Part shown: positions 15,639 through 22,925 of the stretch, piece by piece
How the letters are laid out: the number at the start of each line of letters is the position of its first letter
Numbering within the stretch: the stretch's first letter is position 1
From: Gammaproteobacteria bacterium
Lineage (GTDB): Bacteria; Pseudomonadota; Gammaproteobacteria; Steroidobacterales; SZUA-146
Direction of reading: 5' to 3'
Assembly: GCA_003228965.1 (NCBI GenBank)
Contig: QIGP01000390.1
Coordinates: forward strand, 1 to 22,925
Length of the DNA stretch: 22,925 bases
Position numbers and translations under genes: made by a program
The notes under the pieces: generated by a model
The model's database searches: none
What the model was told of the DNA's origin: nothing
Seen by the model: the letters and a program-made list of their open reading frames with translations, nothing else

Positions 15639-17168
15639 TTAGTTCTGATGGTACTGGCGCAAATACTCGTCGAGCGTACGCACTCCCCAACCTGAATAGC
15701 CTTTCGGCACCGTAGGCTGTGGTTCTTCAAGGTAATCGACACCCGCAATGTCAAAGTGAGCCCAGACCTGATTTTCGTCGACAAACGAACCAATGAAGGC
15801 GGCACCGACGCTGGCACCTGGGTTACCGACTCCGCCGTTAACTACGTCGGCGTACTTGGCTTCGATTTGTTTGAAGTGCGTGTCGTCCAGCGGTAGCCGC
15901 CACACGTTTTCACCCGCGGCCTGTGAAGCGGCGGTGAGTTGCTCAATAAGACCGTCGTGCCGTCCGAAAATCCCGGCGTACTCGTCACCCAGTGCGCGTC
16001 CTACAGAACCTGTCAATGTGGCCACATCAATCAGCACGCCAGGCTTATACGTTACCTGTCCGTAGTGAACGGCGTCGGCAAGGACCAAACGGCCTTCAGC
16101 GTCCGTAGAGCTAATTTCGATCGTAAGGCCTGACATCGAAGTCAGTACGTCGCCTGGTCGAATGGCCGTACCAGACGGCATGTTTTCGGCAAGAGCTGCA
16201 AGCGCTATCACGTTAACCGGTGCGCCGCGTCGGGCGGCCGCGAGCACCGTGCCTGTTACTACGGCGGCGCCACCCAGGTCGCCTTTCATCATCCACATGC
16301 CGTCGTTCTTTTTGAGCGAAATGCCGCCCGTGTCGAAGGTAATGCCTTTGCCGGCCAAGACCACGTTGGGTTGATTGCCGCCAGCCATGTATTCGATGAT
16401 GAGTAGACGCGGTGGTCGCGAGGAGCCTTTACCCACGCCCCAGTGCGCGCCCATTTTTAATCGTTGCAAGTCTTTTTCGTCGAGCACCCGAATGCGTACG
16501 TTCTTCAGACCCTTGAACTGATTTTTTACCCGATCAACAAACGATTGAGGGTAGATGATGTTGGCAGGTTCCGAGCTCATGTCTCTGGCAAGGTATACGC
16601 CGTCGGCAACAAACGTAAGATCAGATTCAAATTGGTTGCCCGAGTTGTCGTTGCTTAACAGTCGAACAACGGGCAGAGCGTCGCGGTTGATTTTGCTTTT
16701 CTGGTGACGGTCAAACTTGTAGTTTGCCAGGCGATACCCGAATGCGACACGTGCGGCGGTGGCTTCTGAGTCGACGTTTTCATCAGGCCACAACACCTGA
16801 ACCGTGCCACCCTCGGTTGTGCCGAGCAGGGTTGATGCGTGGCCGCCAAAGTTTTCGGCCACGACCCGGTTTATGCTGGCGTCTCCTACACCGATCAGGT
16901 CAATGCGACTGTAAGGCGCAACGCCGTACAGGGTCAGCGTTGAATCTTTTTCCCCTGTAAACGAGGCTTCTTTAGCGGCTAAAGTAAGTGCGCCGCCGGC
17001 GCGCTTGTCAATAGTTGCCGCAATACCTTGAAGTGCAGTGCCTTCCGCGACCGGCAGAACAATGCGTCCGCTTGGTGGAATTTCAAAGTTTGCAAACTCG
17101 AATCGTTGGTCGGCGTACGCCGAAACGCCGAGTGCCAGCACGGCACACAGGATAATTAAAACTCTCAA
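15639..17168 (-). CDS. Exported M17 leucyl aminopeptidase
   Basis: This is a dinuclear-metal M17 leucyl aminopeptidase (PepA family) of 509 residues that removes N-terminal residues from peptides. Unlike classical cytosolic PepA it begins with a signal peptide (MRVLIILCAVLALGVSAYA-D), so it should act in the periplasm or beyond. The catalytic C-terminal domain has all the ligands I can align with E. coli PepA: K274 and D279 in LAGKGITFDTGG, D297 in MKGDLGGA, and D356, E358 and R360 in SSTDAEGRLVLADA. GVGKGSSRPP precedes them. It starts 42 bp after the AbgT-type transporter gene on the same strand, suggesting co-expression: peptide or dipeptide-like substrates cleaved outside, products taken up. 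Confidence 0.9.
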   Translation of the reverse strand: MRVLIILCAVLALGVSAYADQRFEFANFEIPPSGRIVLPVAEGTALQGIAATIDKRAGGALTLAAKEASFTGEKDSTLTLYGVAPYSRIDLIGVGDASINRVVAENFGGHASTLLGTTEGGTVQVLWPDENVDSEATAARVAFGYRLANYKFDRHQKSKINRDALPVVRLLSNDNSGNQFESDLTFVADGVYLARDMSSEPANIIYPQSFVDRVKNQFKGLKNVRIRVLDEKDLQRLKMGAHWGVGKGSSRPPRLLIIEYMAGGNQPNVVLAGKGITFDTGGISLKKNDGMWMMKGDLGGAAVVTGTVLAAARRGAPVNVIALAALAENMPSGTAIRPGDVLTSMSGLTIEISSTDAEGRLVLADAVHYGQVTYKPGVLIDVATLTGSVGRALGDEYAGIFGRHDGLIEQLTAASQAAGENVWRLPLDDTHFKQIEAKYADVVNGGVGNPGASVGAAFIGSFVDENQVWAHFDIAGVDYLEEPQPTVPKGYSGWGVRTLDEYLRQYHQN

Positions 17169-17210
17169 AACGTTCTCCTTGTCATTAAGCTTTAACTTGG
17201 CCGTAGTAGA

Positions 17211-18809
17211 CTAACCTGGGGTGTAGTAGGTGGGCGTCGAAGGTCCGACTGGCAATCCGAGCAAAAACACCCAGACGAAGAAGAACGAGCTCCACAACAC
17301 CAGGAACGCGACCGAGTAGGGCAGCATCATGGCGATGAGTGTTCCAATGCCGGCTTTTGGCACATACCTGGCTGCGAAGGCCATGATCAGACCGAAATAG
17401 CTCATCATCGGCGTGATGATGTTGGTGCTCGAATCGCCAATACGATAGGCCGCCTGAATAACTTCTGGCGAGTAGCCTATGAGCATGAGCATGGGCACAA
17501 AAATAGGTGCTGTAACTGCCCACTGAGCCGAGGCTGAGCCGAGCATCAGGTTAATAAAGCCGCAAATCAGAATAAAGAACATGAATAACATTGGCCCGGT
17601 TAGTCCAATGTTTTGCAAAAACGTGGCTCCGGTGACAGCGGTAACGGCGCCGAGGTTTGTCCATGCAAAGTATTTCACGAACTGCGCGGCGAAAAATACC
17701 AGAACGATATAAAGGCCCAACGTACTCATAGCGTGGGCCATCGCGTCAATGACGTCGCGGTCGGACCGCATGGTGCCGGTGAGGCGACCGTACACAACGC
17801 CTGGTACCAGGAAGAAGACGAAGATAAGGGCAACAATGCCTTTCAGGAACGGTGACCCTTTGACGAGTCCGGTTTCAGGGTTACGCAAAACGGCGCCTTC
17901 AGGTACTACGAGTAGCGCAACGCCAATGACTAACAGTAGCGCCGCTAGCCCTGCAGCTTTGAGTGCTTTGGATTCTTGTGCGTTGAGTGGTTCGAGGCGC
18001 TTACTGTCATCCTCACTAAGTTCTGCCTTCGAGGGGTCATAAGGACCCAGGGAGGGCTCGACGATTTTCAGGCTTACGAAGCTCGCTACAAGGGTAATCA
18101 GAAACGTGCTGCCAATCATGAAAAACCAGTTGGCGCTGGCGTCTACGGCGTAGTCAGGGTCGATAAGTCGTGCAGCTTCTTCGGTAATGCCGGCTAGCAG
18201 TGGATCCACGGTGCCTAACAACAGGTTGGCGCTGTAGCCACCTGAGACTCCAGCAAACGCGGCGGCAAGCCCTGCAAGTGGGTGACGGCCAAGAGACATG
18301 TATACAATGGCGGCGAGTGGTATGAGAACCACGTAGCCCATTTCGGACGCTGTATTGGAAATGATGCCGGCGAACACGATGGCCACGGTAACAGTCTTTG
18401 GGCTGGCGTTGAGTACGATAGAACGAATAATCGCTGTCAAAAGCCCGGAGCGTTCAGCCACGCCAACACCCAGTAATGCAACGAGTACGGTGCCAAGCGG
18501 TACAAAGCTTGTGAAGTTCGTTACCAGATTAAGCACAATTTTGCGGAAGCCATCCGCATTGAGAAGGCTAACGACTTCGATGAGACCGTTGTCCGCACGA
18601 CCTTTTGCACCGAGAGGGCGTGGGTCGACAACTGATACATCGAACCACCCCATAATACCGCTAAGCACTACGACGCCCACCGCGAACAAGGCGAACAAAG
18701 TGACCGGGTGAGGCAGCGCATTGCCAAGGGCTTCGACGACCTTAAGAAACCGAATCATGCGATTGGATTGTGTGGTGATATCGCCAGTGGCGGAAGGTTC
18801 TTGAGCCAA
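17211..18809 (-). CDS. AbgT-family transporter (p-aminobenzoyl-glutamate type)
   Basis: This inner-membrane transporter of about 532 residues belongs to the AbgT family, whose known members import p-aminobenzoyl-glutamate (AbgT) or export sulfonamides (MtrF, YdaH). I place the start at a TTG (18809) because GGAGAG lies just upstream with 7 nt after GGAG, giving MAQEPSATGDITTQSNRMIR. An ATG at 18863 only adds residues with no ribosome site. The VEALGNALPHPVTLFALFAV segment, many hydrophobic helices, VTNFTSFVPLGTVLVALLGV, GYSANLLLGTVDPLLAGI and the late GDSSTNIITPMMSYFGLIMA are family hallmarks. A TATACT -10-like box at 18838-18843 lacks a well-spaced -35. The downstream exported M17 peptidase suggests peptide-type substrates. 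The direction of transport cannot be read from the sequence. Confidence 0.9.
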   Translation of the reverse strand: MAQEPSATGDITTQSNRMIRFLKVVEALGNALPHPVTLFALFAVGVVVLSGIMGWFDVSVVDPRPLGAKGRADNGLIEVVSLLNADGFRKIVLNLVTNFTSFVPLGTVLVALLGVGVAERSGLLTAIIRSIVLNASPKTVTVAIVFAGIISNTASEMGYVVLIPLAAIVYMSLGRHPLAGLAAAFAGVSGGYSANLLLGTVDPLLAGITEEAARLIDPDYAVDASANWFFMIGSTFLITLVASFVSLKIVEPSLGPYDPSKAELSEDDSKRLEPLNAQESKALKAAGLAALLLVIGVALLVVPEGAVLRNPETGLVKGSPFLKGIVALIFVFFLVPGVVYGRLTGTMRSDRDVIDAMAHAMSTLGLYIVLVFFAAQFVKYFAWTNLGAVTAVTGATFLQNIGLTGPMLFMFFILICGFINLMLGSASAQWAVTAPIFVPMLMLIGYSPEVIQAAYRIGDSSTNIITPMMSYFGLIMAFAARYVPKAGIGTLIAMMLPYSVAFLVLWSSFFFVWVFLLGLPVGPSTPTYYTPG

Positions 18810-18940
18810 GCTAGCTCTCCAGGTTAAGAAATAGAAAAGTATAGAACATCTTACTAAGTTCAAACAGAAGATCGGCGCTCATATGCGTATTCCCTCAAGT
18901 GCCAATAAAAAGTGGAGATCCGCCGATGTTGCGACAGAGT

Positions 18941-19540
18941 TTACCGTTTGCGAGGAGAGTATATAACTACCTGGTTTCGGCCGTTTTGTTTTGCTCGATA
19001 AAGGGCAAGGTCGGCCGCATCGAAAAACTCGTTAGGCGTGACGAAATCGTATTGCGCAACGCTGCGCAGTCCTGCGCTAACGGTGACGTTAATGCCGTCA
19101 AAGTCGCCTTCCTCAATTTCTTTAAGTAGTCGCTGCGAAAACGTCTCGGCAGCATCGGTGTCGGTGTTAGGCATGATGACGGCAAATTCCTCACCACCGT
19201 ATCGGCATACTGTGTCGAGTTTACGCACGCTGTCGTACATTTGCTTAGCCACTTTGCGCAAAATTTCGTCACCTTTGGACTGGCCGTGCGTGTCGTTGAT
19301 GGCTTTAAAGTTATCAATGTCGGCAATCAGCAGGGCCAGTGGCGAGTTGTAGCGAGTGGCGCGATCAAATTCGTGTTGTAGCAGTTCGTCCATTTGTCGA
19401 CGGTTGCCAACGCCCGTCAGCGGATCCAGTAAAATCGCTTTTCGAATGTCACTGACTTTGCTGGAAAGAGCTACAGACAAGAGCGTCATTTCGATTAGCA
19501 GCGAACGAATTAAATCAATAGGGCGCGAAGTGCAGTGCAT
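18941..19540 (-). pseudogene. GGDEF (diguanylate cyclase) domain, 5'-truncated
   Basis: The remaining ~190 residues hold a complete GGDEF domain: LLDPLTGVGNRRQMDELL, the metal-binding IADIDNFKAINDTHG, an RKLD inhibitory-site motif five residues before the active-site GGEEF, and the final ADLALYRAKQNGRNQV. Just before it, SLLIEMTLLSVALSSKVSDI looks like the end of a 7TM-DISM sensor domain, whose other helices are gone. The frame stays open to 19939, but that upstream part is antisense to a cytochrome remnant and is not a domain. Candidate starts at 19540 and 19489 lack ribosome sites. The cyclase domain itself looks intact, so activity cannot be excluded if it is expressed. Confidence 0.7.
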
Positions 19541-19543
19541 TGA

Positions 19544-19834
19544 ATAAAACTCGCAATAGTATGGGCAACACCTCCGTTTTTTCACAACGGTTCTGTGCCA
19601 TCGCTTTACCAAATGTTGGTACCGCCAGCACAGCGCGAGCGTAAGTTCTTTGTGGGGCGACGCCAGTTTGATCCGAAACACGTGGGTTATGTAACAACTC
19701 CTGCCGAAGAGCAATGGCATACAGAGCGACGTGATGCGGTAAGAGACTTTGGTGGACAGCCTGTTTGGATCGAACGAATTGGAGAGCGTAGAGGCGCTGT
19801 TTGCACGGGCCAGAGTCTGCGTAGCGGCAAATGA
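19544..19834 (+). pseudogene. C-terminal remnant of a di-haem cytochrome c peroxidase-like protein
   Basis: Reading in frame from 19556 gives AIVWATPPFFHNGSVPSLYQ, then MLVPPAQRERKFFVGRRQFD and PKHVGYVT. This is the conserved C-terminal block of the di-haem cytochrome c peroxidase / RoxA-like group, usually read as GIWATAPYLHNGSVPSLYDL and a YVGSREFDPVKVG-like run. There is no upstream haem-binding CxxCH portion, because the frame is closed by a TGA at 19541, right where the GGDEF gene on the other strand is also cut off. After VGYVT the sequence departs from the family, and a TGA ends it at 19834. No start or ribosome site serves it. A second open frame at 19749-19958 continues beyond but is unrecognised. 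Confidence 0.65.
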
Positions 19835-19971
19835 GGATACGTTGGAAACGTCAGAGTCTGTTGAGCGGCGTCGACCGGGCAGTCCGTTAAGAGGTGGTGC
19901 GAAGCCTGGTGATGCTTTGACCGACCAACCAGTTCCCAAAGTTAATCAGACGGGGTGAACCAGGCGGGTAG

Positions 19972-20538
19972 TTAAGCCCGCGAGAGAAACTCACCCGTTT
20001 CAGTGTTGACCTTGATGACTTCGCCCTGCGCAAGGTATTCAGGCACCTGTACTTCTATGCCGCCAGCGAGTGTGGCCGGCTTGTTGCGCTTGGTGACGGT
20101 GCCGCCTTTGAGTGCGGCCGCGGTTTCGATTATTTCGAGGTCAACGGAAGGTGGGAGTTGAATGCCTACAGCGGTGCCGTCGATCAGCATGACGTAAATA
20201 CCTTCAAGACCTTCGCTTAGGTAGCCAAGCTGGCCTTCAAGGTCGTCGGCGTTTAGTGAGTGCTGCGTGTAGTCTTCGCTATCCATGAAGACATACAGTT
20301 CACCGTCAAAGTATGAGTAGGCAGACTGGCGTCTAAGAAAATCCACTTCGCCCAGCTGGTCGTCACCTTTGAAGGTTTCGTCAAAATTCTGTTTGGACTG
20401 CACGCACTGAAGCTTGGTTTTATAGAGCGTGTTGCTGCCACGGGACGACGGGCTGCGCTGCTCGACTTTGCGTACAACGCAAACACGGTCCTTGTAGCGA
20501 ACAACCATGTTTTTCTTCAACTCGTTGGCTTTAGTCAT
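19972..20538 (-). CDS. yeiP: Elongation factor P-like protein EfpL (YeiP)
   Basis: This EF-P paralogue of 188 residues (E. coli YeiP/EfpL has 190) is cytoplasmic and relieves ribosome stalling at certain proline-containing motifs. The start MTKANELKKNMVVRYKDRV has GGAAG about 9 nt upstream and aligns with E. coli MPRANEIKKGMV. A longer frame to 20604 has no support. The KOW-like N domain contains the EfpL-type loop SPSSRGSNTLYK with its arginine, where ordinary EF-P has a modified lysine. Two OB-fold domains follow, with ERR/FKGDD-like FKGDDQL, YVFMDSEDYTQHSL, LPPSVDLEIIETAAALKGGT and NKPATLAGGIEVQVPEYL. It lies downstream of tlpA after a 121-bp gap containing repeats. Confidence 0.95.
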   Translation of the reverse strand: MTKANELKKNMVVRYKDRVCVVRKVEQRSPSSRGSNTLYKTKLQCVQSKQNFDETFKGDDQLGEVDFLRRQSAYSYFDGELYVFMDSEDYTQHSLNADDLEGQLGYLSEGLEGIYVMLIDGTAVGIQLPPSVDLEIIETAAALKGGTVTKRNKPATLAGGIEVQVPEYLAQGEVIKVNTETGEFLSRA

Positions 20539-20584
20539 GTCGCGCACTTCCCGGAATAAACAAGCTGGGTAGTCTAGCAGAGTT

Positions 20585-20667
20585 GGGCTAGAACAGAATG
20601 GCACTAATGTTTAAGTGCTCCCACAGTTACGATTGAACGCCAAGTAAGTGCCATTCGGGCTAGAACA
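20585..20667. repeat. Nested direct/inverted repeat between tlpA and yeiP
   Basis: GGGCTAGAACA occurs at 20585-20595 and again at 20657-20667, both in the same direction. Immediately inside them GAATGGCACT (20596-20605) and AGTGCCATTC (20647-20656) are exact inverted complements separated by 41 bases. GCACT (20601-20605) can alternatively pair with AGTGC (20614-20618). The structure spans the end of tlpA and could end or stabilise the dsbD-tlpA message. AGTGCCATTCGGG also occurs at 1504-1516, so this may be a dispersed element. Confidence 0.6.
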
Positions 20668-21205
20668 ATTTCTTCAGTTCAAATTCGGCCTGGTCTTGGG
20701 TTAGAAGGCCTGTATGAATTTTGGTGACCGTGCCATCGGCTTTGATAAACACACTAATCGGCAACGCAAAATACTCGGCGCCGTAGCTTGCCGCCAGTGT
20801 GTTGCCGTGGTCGGAAGCCATCAGAATTGGGAAGTCGACTCCGAATTCGGCGGCGAACTGCTGTACGAGTTCCGTGTCTTCGGGATAGTCCATCGACAGG
20901 CCAATGACCACTAGCCCTTTGTCGGCATAGTCTTGCTGGACTTGCACGAGAACGGGCATTTCTTCGCGACAAGGGCCGCACCAGGTGGCCCAGAAGTTGA
21001 CGATTTGCGGAAAGCCAGCCCACGTATCCATGCTGTATACAGTGCCGTCAGGAGCACTGAGCTCAAGTGACTCAAGCTGGTTTGAATCGACCCGCGTGGT
21101 GGCCGCTACCGGCTCGGGCAGACTGGCGTTATAGGCCACGTAACCAGCCAATAGAGATCCTGCAAGTAACACCGCGACCGTGGCCGTTTGCTTCATGGTG
21201 GACAT
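20660..21205 (-). CDS. TlpA-like periplasmic thioredoxin
   Basis: This is a membrane-tethered, periplasmic-facing thioredoxin-fold protein of 181 residues in the TlpA/ResA group. It has an N-terminal hydrophobic anchor (MSTMKQTATVAVLLAGSLLA, then GYVAYNA), then SLELSAPDGTVYSMDTWAGF, the redox site ATWCGPCREEMPVL, and a cis-proline region (YFALPISVFIKADGTV). I use the ATG at 21205, which has GGAAAA upstream; a TTG at 21226 is less likely. It begins 41 bp after the dsbD stop, so DsbD, the transmembrane electron carrier, is its likely reductant. It may serve cytochrome c maturation or general periplasmic reduction; the sequence does not decide. Confidence 0.9.
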   Translation of the reverse strand: MSTMKQTATVAVLLAGSLLAGYVAYNASLPEPVAATTRVDSNQLESLELSAPDGTVYSMDTWAGFPQIVNFWATWCGPCREEMPVLVQVQQDYADKGLVVIGLSMDYPEDTELVQQFAAEFGVDFPILMASDHGNTLAASYGAEYFALPISVFIKADGTVTKIHTGLLTQDQAEFELKKLF

Positions 21206-21246
21206 GTATGATTTTCCAGTTGTCAAAACCCGTAGTCGGGCCTGGC

Positions 21247-22925
21247 CTAATCGGCGACCGCTCGTGCGGCGTGATCGGCAAATTTCTCGCGGTCCATGTA
21301 ACCCACAACGCGGAAATTCCTGCGTTCATTGCCTTGCTTGTCGAAAAACGCAATGGTGGGAGGTCCGTATATGCCGAAGTGTTTAAGTAAGGCCTGATCA
21401 TTATTGTCGTTCTTGGTAACGTCGGCCTGAAGAACTACGGTGTCTCTAAGCGCTTCATGCACAGCCGGGTCGCTAAATGCTTCTTTTTCCATCTTGATGC
21501 ATTCGACACACCAGTCGGCGTAAAAATCGAGCATGGTGGCTTTGCCGTTTGCGGCCGATTCAGCCACAGCCTGCTGCAGTTCTTCAACGGAGGCCACCTT
21601 GCGAAATTCAAGATGTAGCTCTTTCTCGCCAAAAGGTGTTCCCCGGGTCAGGTGAAGCGGATCGTTGCCGCCCATGATGGCACTTGCGCCCATGGCAAGG
21701 CCGTAAACCAGCGACGCCACTGCGGCGGCGCGGAATACGAGCAAATTGTTTTTCACGAACAAGCCAAAAGCCCAGGCCGCCCCTAACGCCAACGCAGTCC
21801 ATAGTGCAAGAATGGTGCGAGGGCTTAAGATGCGAGCGAGTAACCAAATGGCGACACCAAGCAGCATGATGCCGAAGAGGCGTTTGACCACTTCCATCCA
21901 TCCGCCTGCTTTTAGCATGAGCTGCCCGGCCGTCGCGCCGTAGACCAGTAGTGGAGCACCCATGCCCATGGAAAGAGCGAACAAGGTAATTCCGCCACGT
22001 ACGGCGTCGCCGCTTTGGCCAATAAAAATCAGTACCGCTACCAAAGGTGCAGCGACACAGGGGCCGACGATGAGCGCTGACAGAGTACCCATGATGGCAA
22101 CACCTGCGTAGCCACCACCACTGCCAGCGGCGTTAAGCTTGTTTTGCAGAGCAACGGGCACCTGGAATTGCCATACGTCGAACATGGCCAGCGCCAGCGC
22201 TACGAATACCAGGCTGAACCCGATGAGCACATAGGGGTTCTGGAACATGGCCTGCACGTTTTGACCTAACATGGCGACAATGACACCCGCGATCGTATAG
22301 GTCAGTGCCATGGCAAGCACGTAAACCAAGGACAGTATGAAGCTGCGCCGAGCGGTCGGTTCACCTTTTTGCCCTGCGATGATGCCAGATAGAATTGGCA
22401 CCATGGGCAGTACACAAGGCGTAAAGGCAAGTAGAAGACCAAAACCAAAGAACGTAGCTATAACCAGAGGTAGCGACCCGGATTTGATCATCTGGGCGAG
22501 TTTGTCTTGCTCGGAAACCTGTAAGGAACCTGTGCTTGCCAGTCCCTGGGCGACAGTAGATGCTTCGTCGACCGCGACTAACAGCGTTCGGGTGCCGGGT
22601 GGATAGCATATGCCGTATTCTTCCGAGCACCCCTGATACGTTGCGATTAGCTCAAGCGAACCGGCTTCGCGACTGGCACGAGACACCGGAATGCGAATCT
22701 CGGTCGGTGTTTCAAAGATCTCTACCTGACCGAAGTGTTCGTCGAATTCGGATTTACCTGTAGGCCAATTGACGCTACCCAACTGAATAAGGTCACTAGT
22801 AACAGTAAGTCCCAATTTGTCGCGGTAGAGGTAGTGTTCCGGTTCGACGTCCCACCTGACCATCAACGTGTAGTCGTCGACCATCAAGGCGCTTAAGCTA
22901 AAGGCTTCTTCGGGCGCCAAAGGCC
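21247..22925 (-). CDS. dsbD: Thiol:disulfide interchange protein DsbD (5' end beyond window)
   Basis: DsbD moves electrons from cytoplasmic thioredoxin across the inner membrane to periplasmic thiol proteins. At least 557 residues are present. The frame runs off the right edge, so the signal peptide and true start are missing. The N-terminal periplasmic domain has LSALMVDDYTLMVRWDVEPE, HYLYRDK and the redox pair in GCSEEYGICYPP. The eight-helix membrane domain contains FTPCVLPMVPILSGIIAGQK and LIVGPCVAAPLVAVLIFIGQ, with the two active cysteines. The C-terminal thioredoxin domain has LDFYADWCVECIKMEKEAF (E. coli has CVAC), then KHFGIYGPPTIAFFDKQGNE. It is followed by tlpA. In Pseudomonas dsbD lies next to aroQ-accB, so it marks the far side of the inserted interval. 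Confidence 0.96.
   Translation of the reverse strand, partial: PLAPEEAFSLSALMVDDYTLMVRWDVEPEHYLYRDKLGLTVTSDLIQLGSVNWPTGKSEFDEHFGQVEIFETPTEIRIPVSRASREAGSLELIATYQGCSEEYGICYPPGTRTLLVAVDEASTVAQGLASTGSLQVSEQDKLAQMIKSGSLPLVIATFFGFGLLLAFTPCVLPMVPILSGIIAGQKGEPTARRSFILSLVYVLAMALTYTIAGVIVAMLGQNVQAMFQNPYVLIGFSLVFVALALAMFDVWQFQVPVALQNKLNAAGSGGGYAGVAIMGTLSALIVGPCVAAPLVAVLIFIGQSGDAVRGGITLFALSMGMGAPLLVYGATAGQLMLKAGGWMEVVKRLFGIMLLGVAIWLLARILSPRTILALWTALALGAAWAFGLFVKNNLLVFRAAAVASLVYGLAMGASAIMGGNDPLHLTRGTPFGEKELHLEFRKVASVEELQQAVAESAANGKATMLDFYADWCVECIKMEKEAFSDPAVHEALRDTVVLQADVTKNDNNDQALLKHFGIYGPPTIAFFDKQGNERRNFRVVGYMDREKFADHAARAVAD

Noticed and set aside
18810..18863. N-terminal extension of the AbgT transporter to an ATG at 18863
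   Set aside because: The TTG at 18809 has a strong GGAG at proper spacing; the extension has no ribosome site and contains that site itself.
19541..19939. N-terminal 130 residues of the open minus frame ahead of the GGDEF domain
   Set aside because: This part is antisense to the cytochrome remnant, has no membrane or sensor domain, and no ribosome site at its ATG.
19749..19958. Plus-strand ORF of 69 codons after the cytochrome remnant
   Set aside because: Protein-like beginning (SNELESVEALFARARV) but no recognised family, start context or neighbour support; possibly part of the same decayed region.
1..22925. CRISPR array, tRNA or rRNA genes, intact insertion sequence
   Set aside because: No regularly spaced repeats, no cloverleaf-like or rRNA sequence noticed, and no transposase domain in any frame.

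Overview
The window looks like a chromosomal segment of a marine- or soil-type gammaproteobacterium with moderate G+C. The minus strand of its left half carries the accB-accC-prmA-(zinc-ribbon/DUF3426)-dusB-fis-purH-purD series, an order I know from Pseudomonas-like genomes. The right end carries dsbD and a TlpA-type thioredoxin on the same strand. I cannot assign a genus. A thrombospondin-3/dockerin-like exported protein and dispersed palindromic repeats also fit an environmental gammaproteobacterium.

Layout. (1) 28-822 (+): exported calcium-binding-repeat protein. (2) 823-1637: gene-free, with a dispersed palindromic repeat and other short repeats. (3) 1638-10815 (-): a tightly packed gene train covering biotin-dependent acetyl-CoA carboxylase (accB, accC), a previously hidden 45-aa membrane microprotein whose stop overlaps the prmA GTG start, ribosomal protein L11 methylation (prmA), a very acidic zinc-ribbon/DUF3426 membrane protein, tRNA dihydrouridylation (dusB), Fis, and de novo purine synthesis (purH, purD). 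A good sigma-70-like promoter lies about 225 bp upstream of accB. (4) 10816-11629: leader and promoter, a small coding remnant, and one and a half further copies of the palindromic repeat. (5) 11633-14788 (+): small hypothetical ORF, ECF sigma factor, membrane anti-sigma candidate with a HEAT-like outer domain, and two paralogous exported DUF4097-type proteins. The genes overlap or abut and are preceded by a plausible ECF-type promoter. (6) 14900-15548 (+): wreck of a lipoprotein serine hydrolase (class C beta-lactamase family) with TPR tail, its catalytic middle deleted. (7) 15639-18809 (-): AbgT-family transporter plus exported M17 leucyl aminopeptidase. (8) 18941-19834: two 5'-truncated genes lying back to back, a GGDEF domain (-) and the C-terminal piece of a di-haem cytochrome c peroxidase-like protein (+), which meet at an apparent deletion junction. 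(9) 19972-22925 (-): EF-P-like protein EfpL/YeiP, a TlpA-like thioredoxin and DsbD, the last running off the window.

Interpretation. In Pseudomonas and E. coli aroQ sits directly upstream of accB, and in Pseudomonas dsbD lies beyond it. Here aroQ is absent and about 9.7 kb of accessory material separates accB from tlpA-dsbD: a sigma/anti-sigma envelope module, a transport/peptidase pair, at least three gene ruins and several repeats. This looks like a recombination-prone interval set into a conserved housekeeping block. The most interesting items are the ECF-HEAT-DUF4097 operon with its candidate autoregulatory promoter, the hidden microprotein coupled to prmA, the 450-residue acidic linker of the DUF3426 protein, and the head-to-head deletion scar. 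I found no CRISPR array, tRNA, rRNA or intact transposase.
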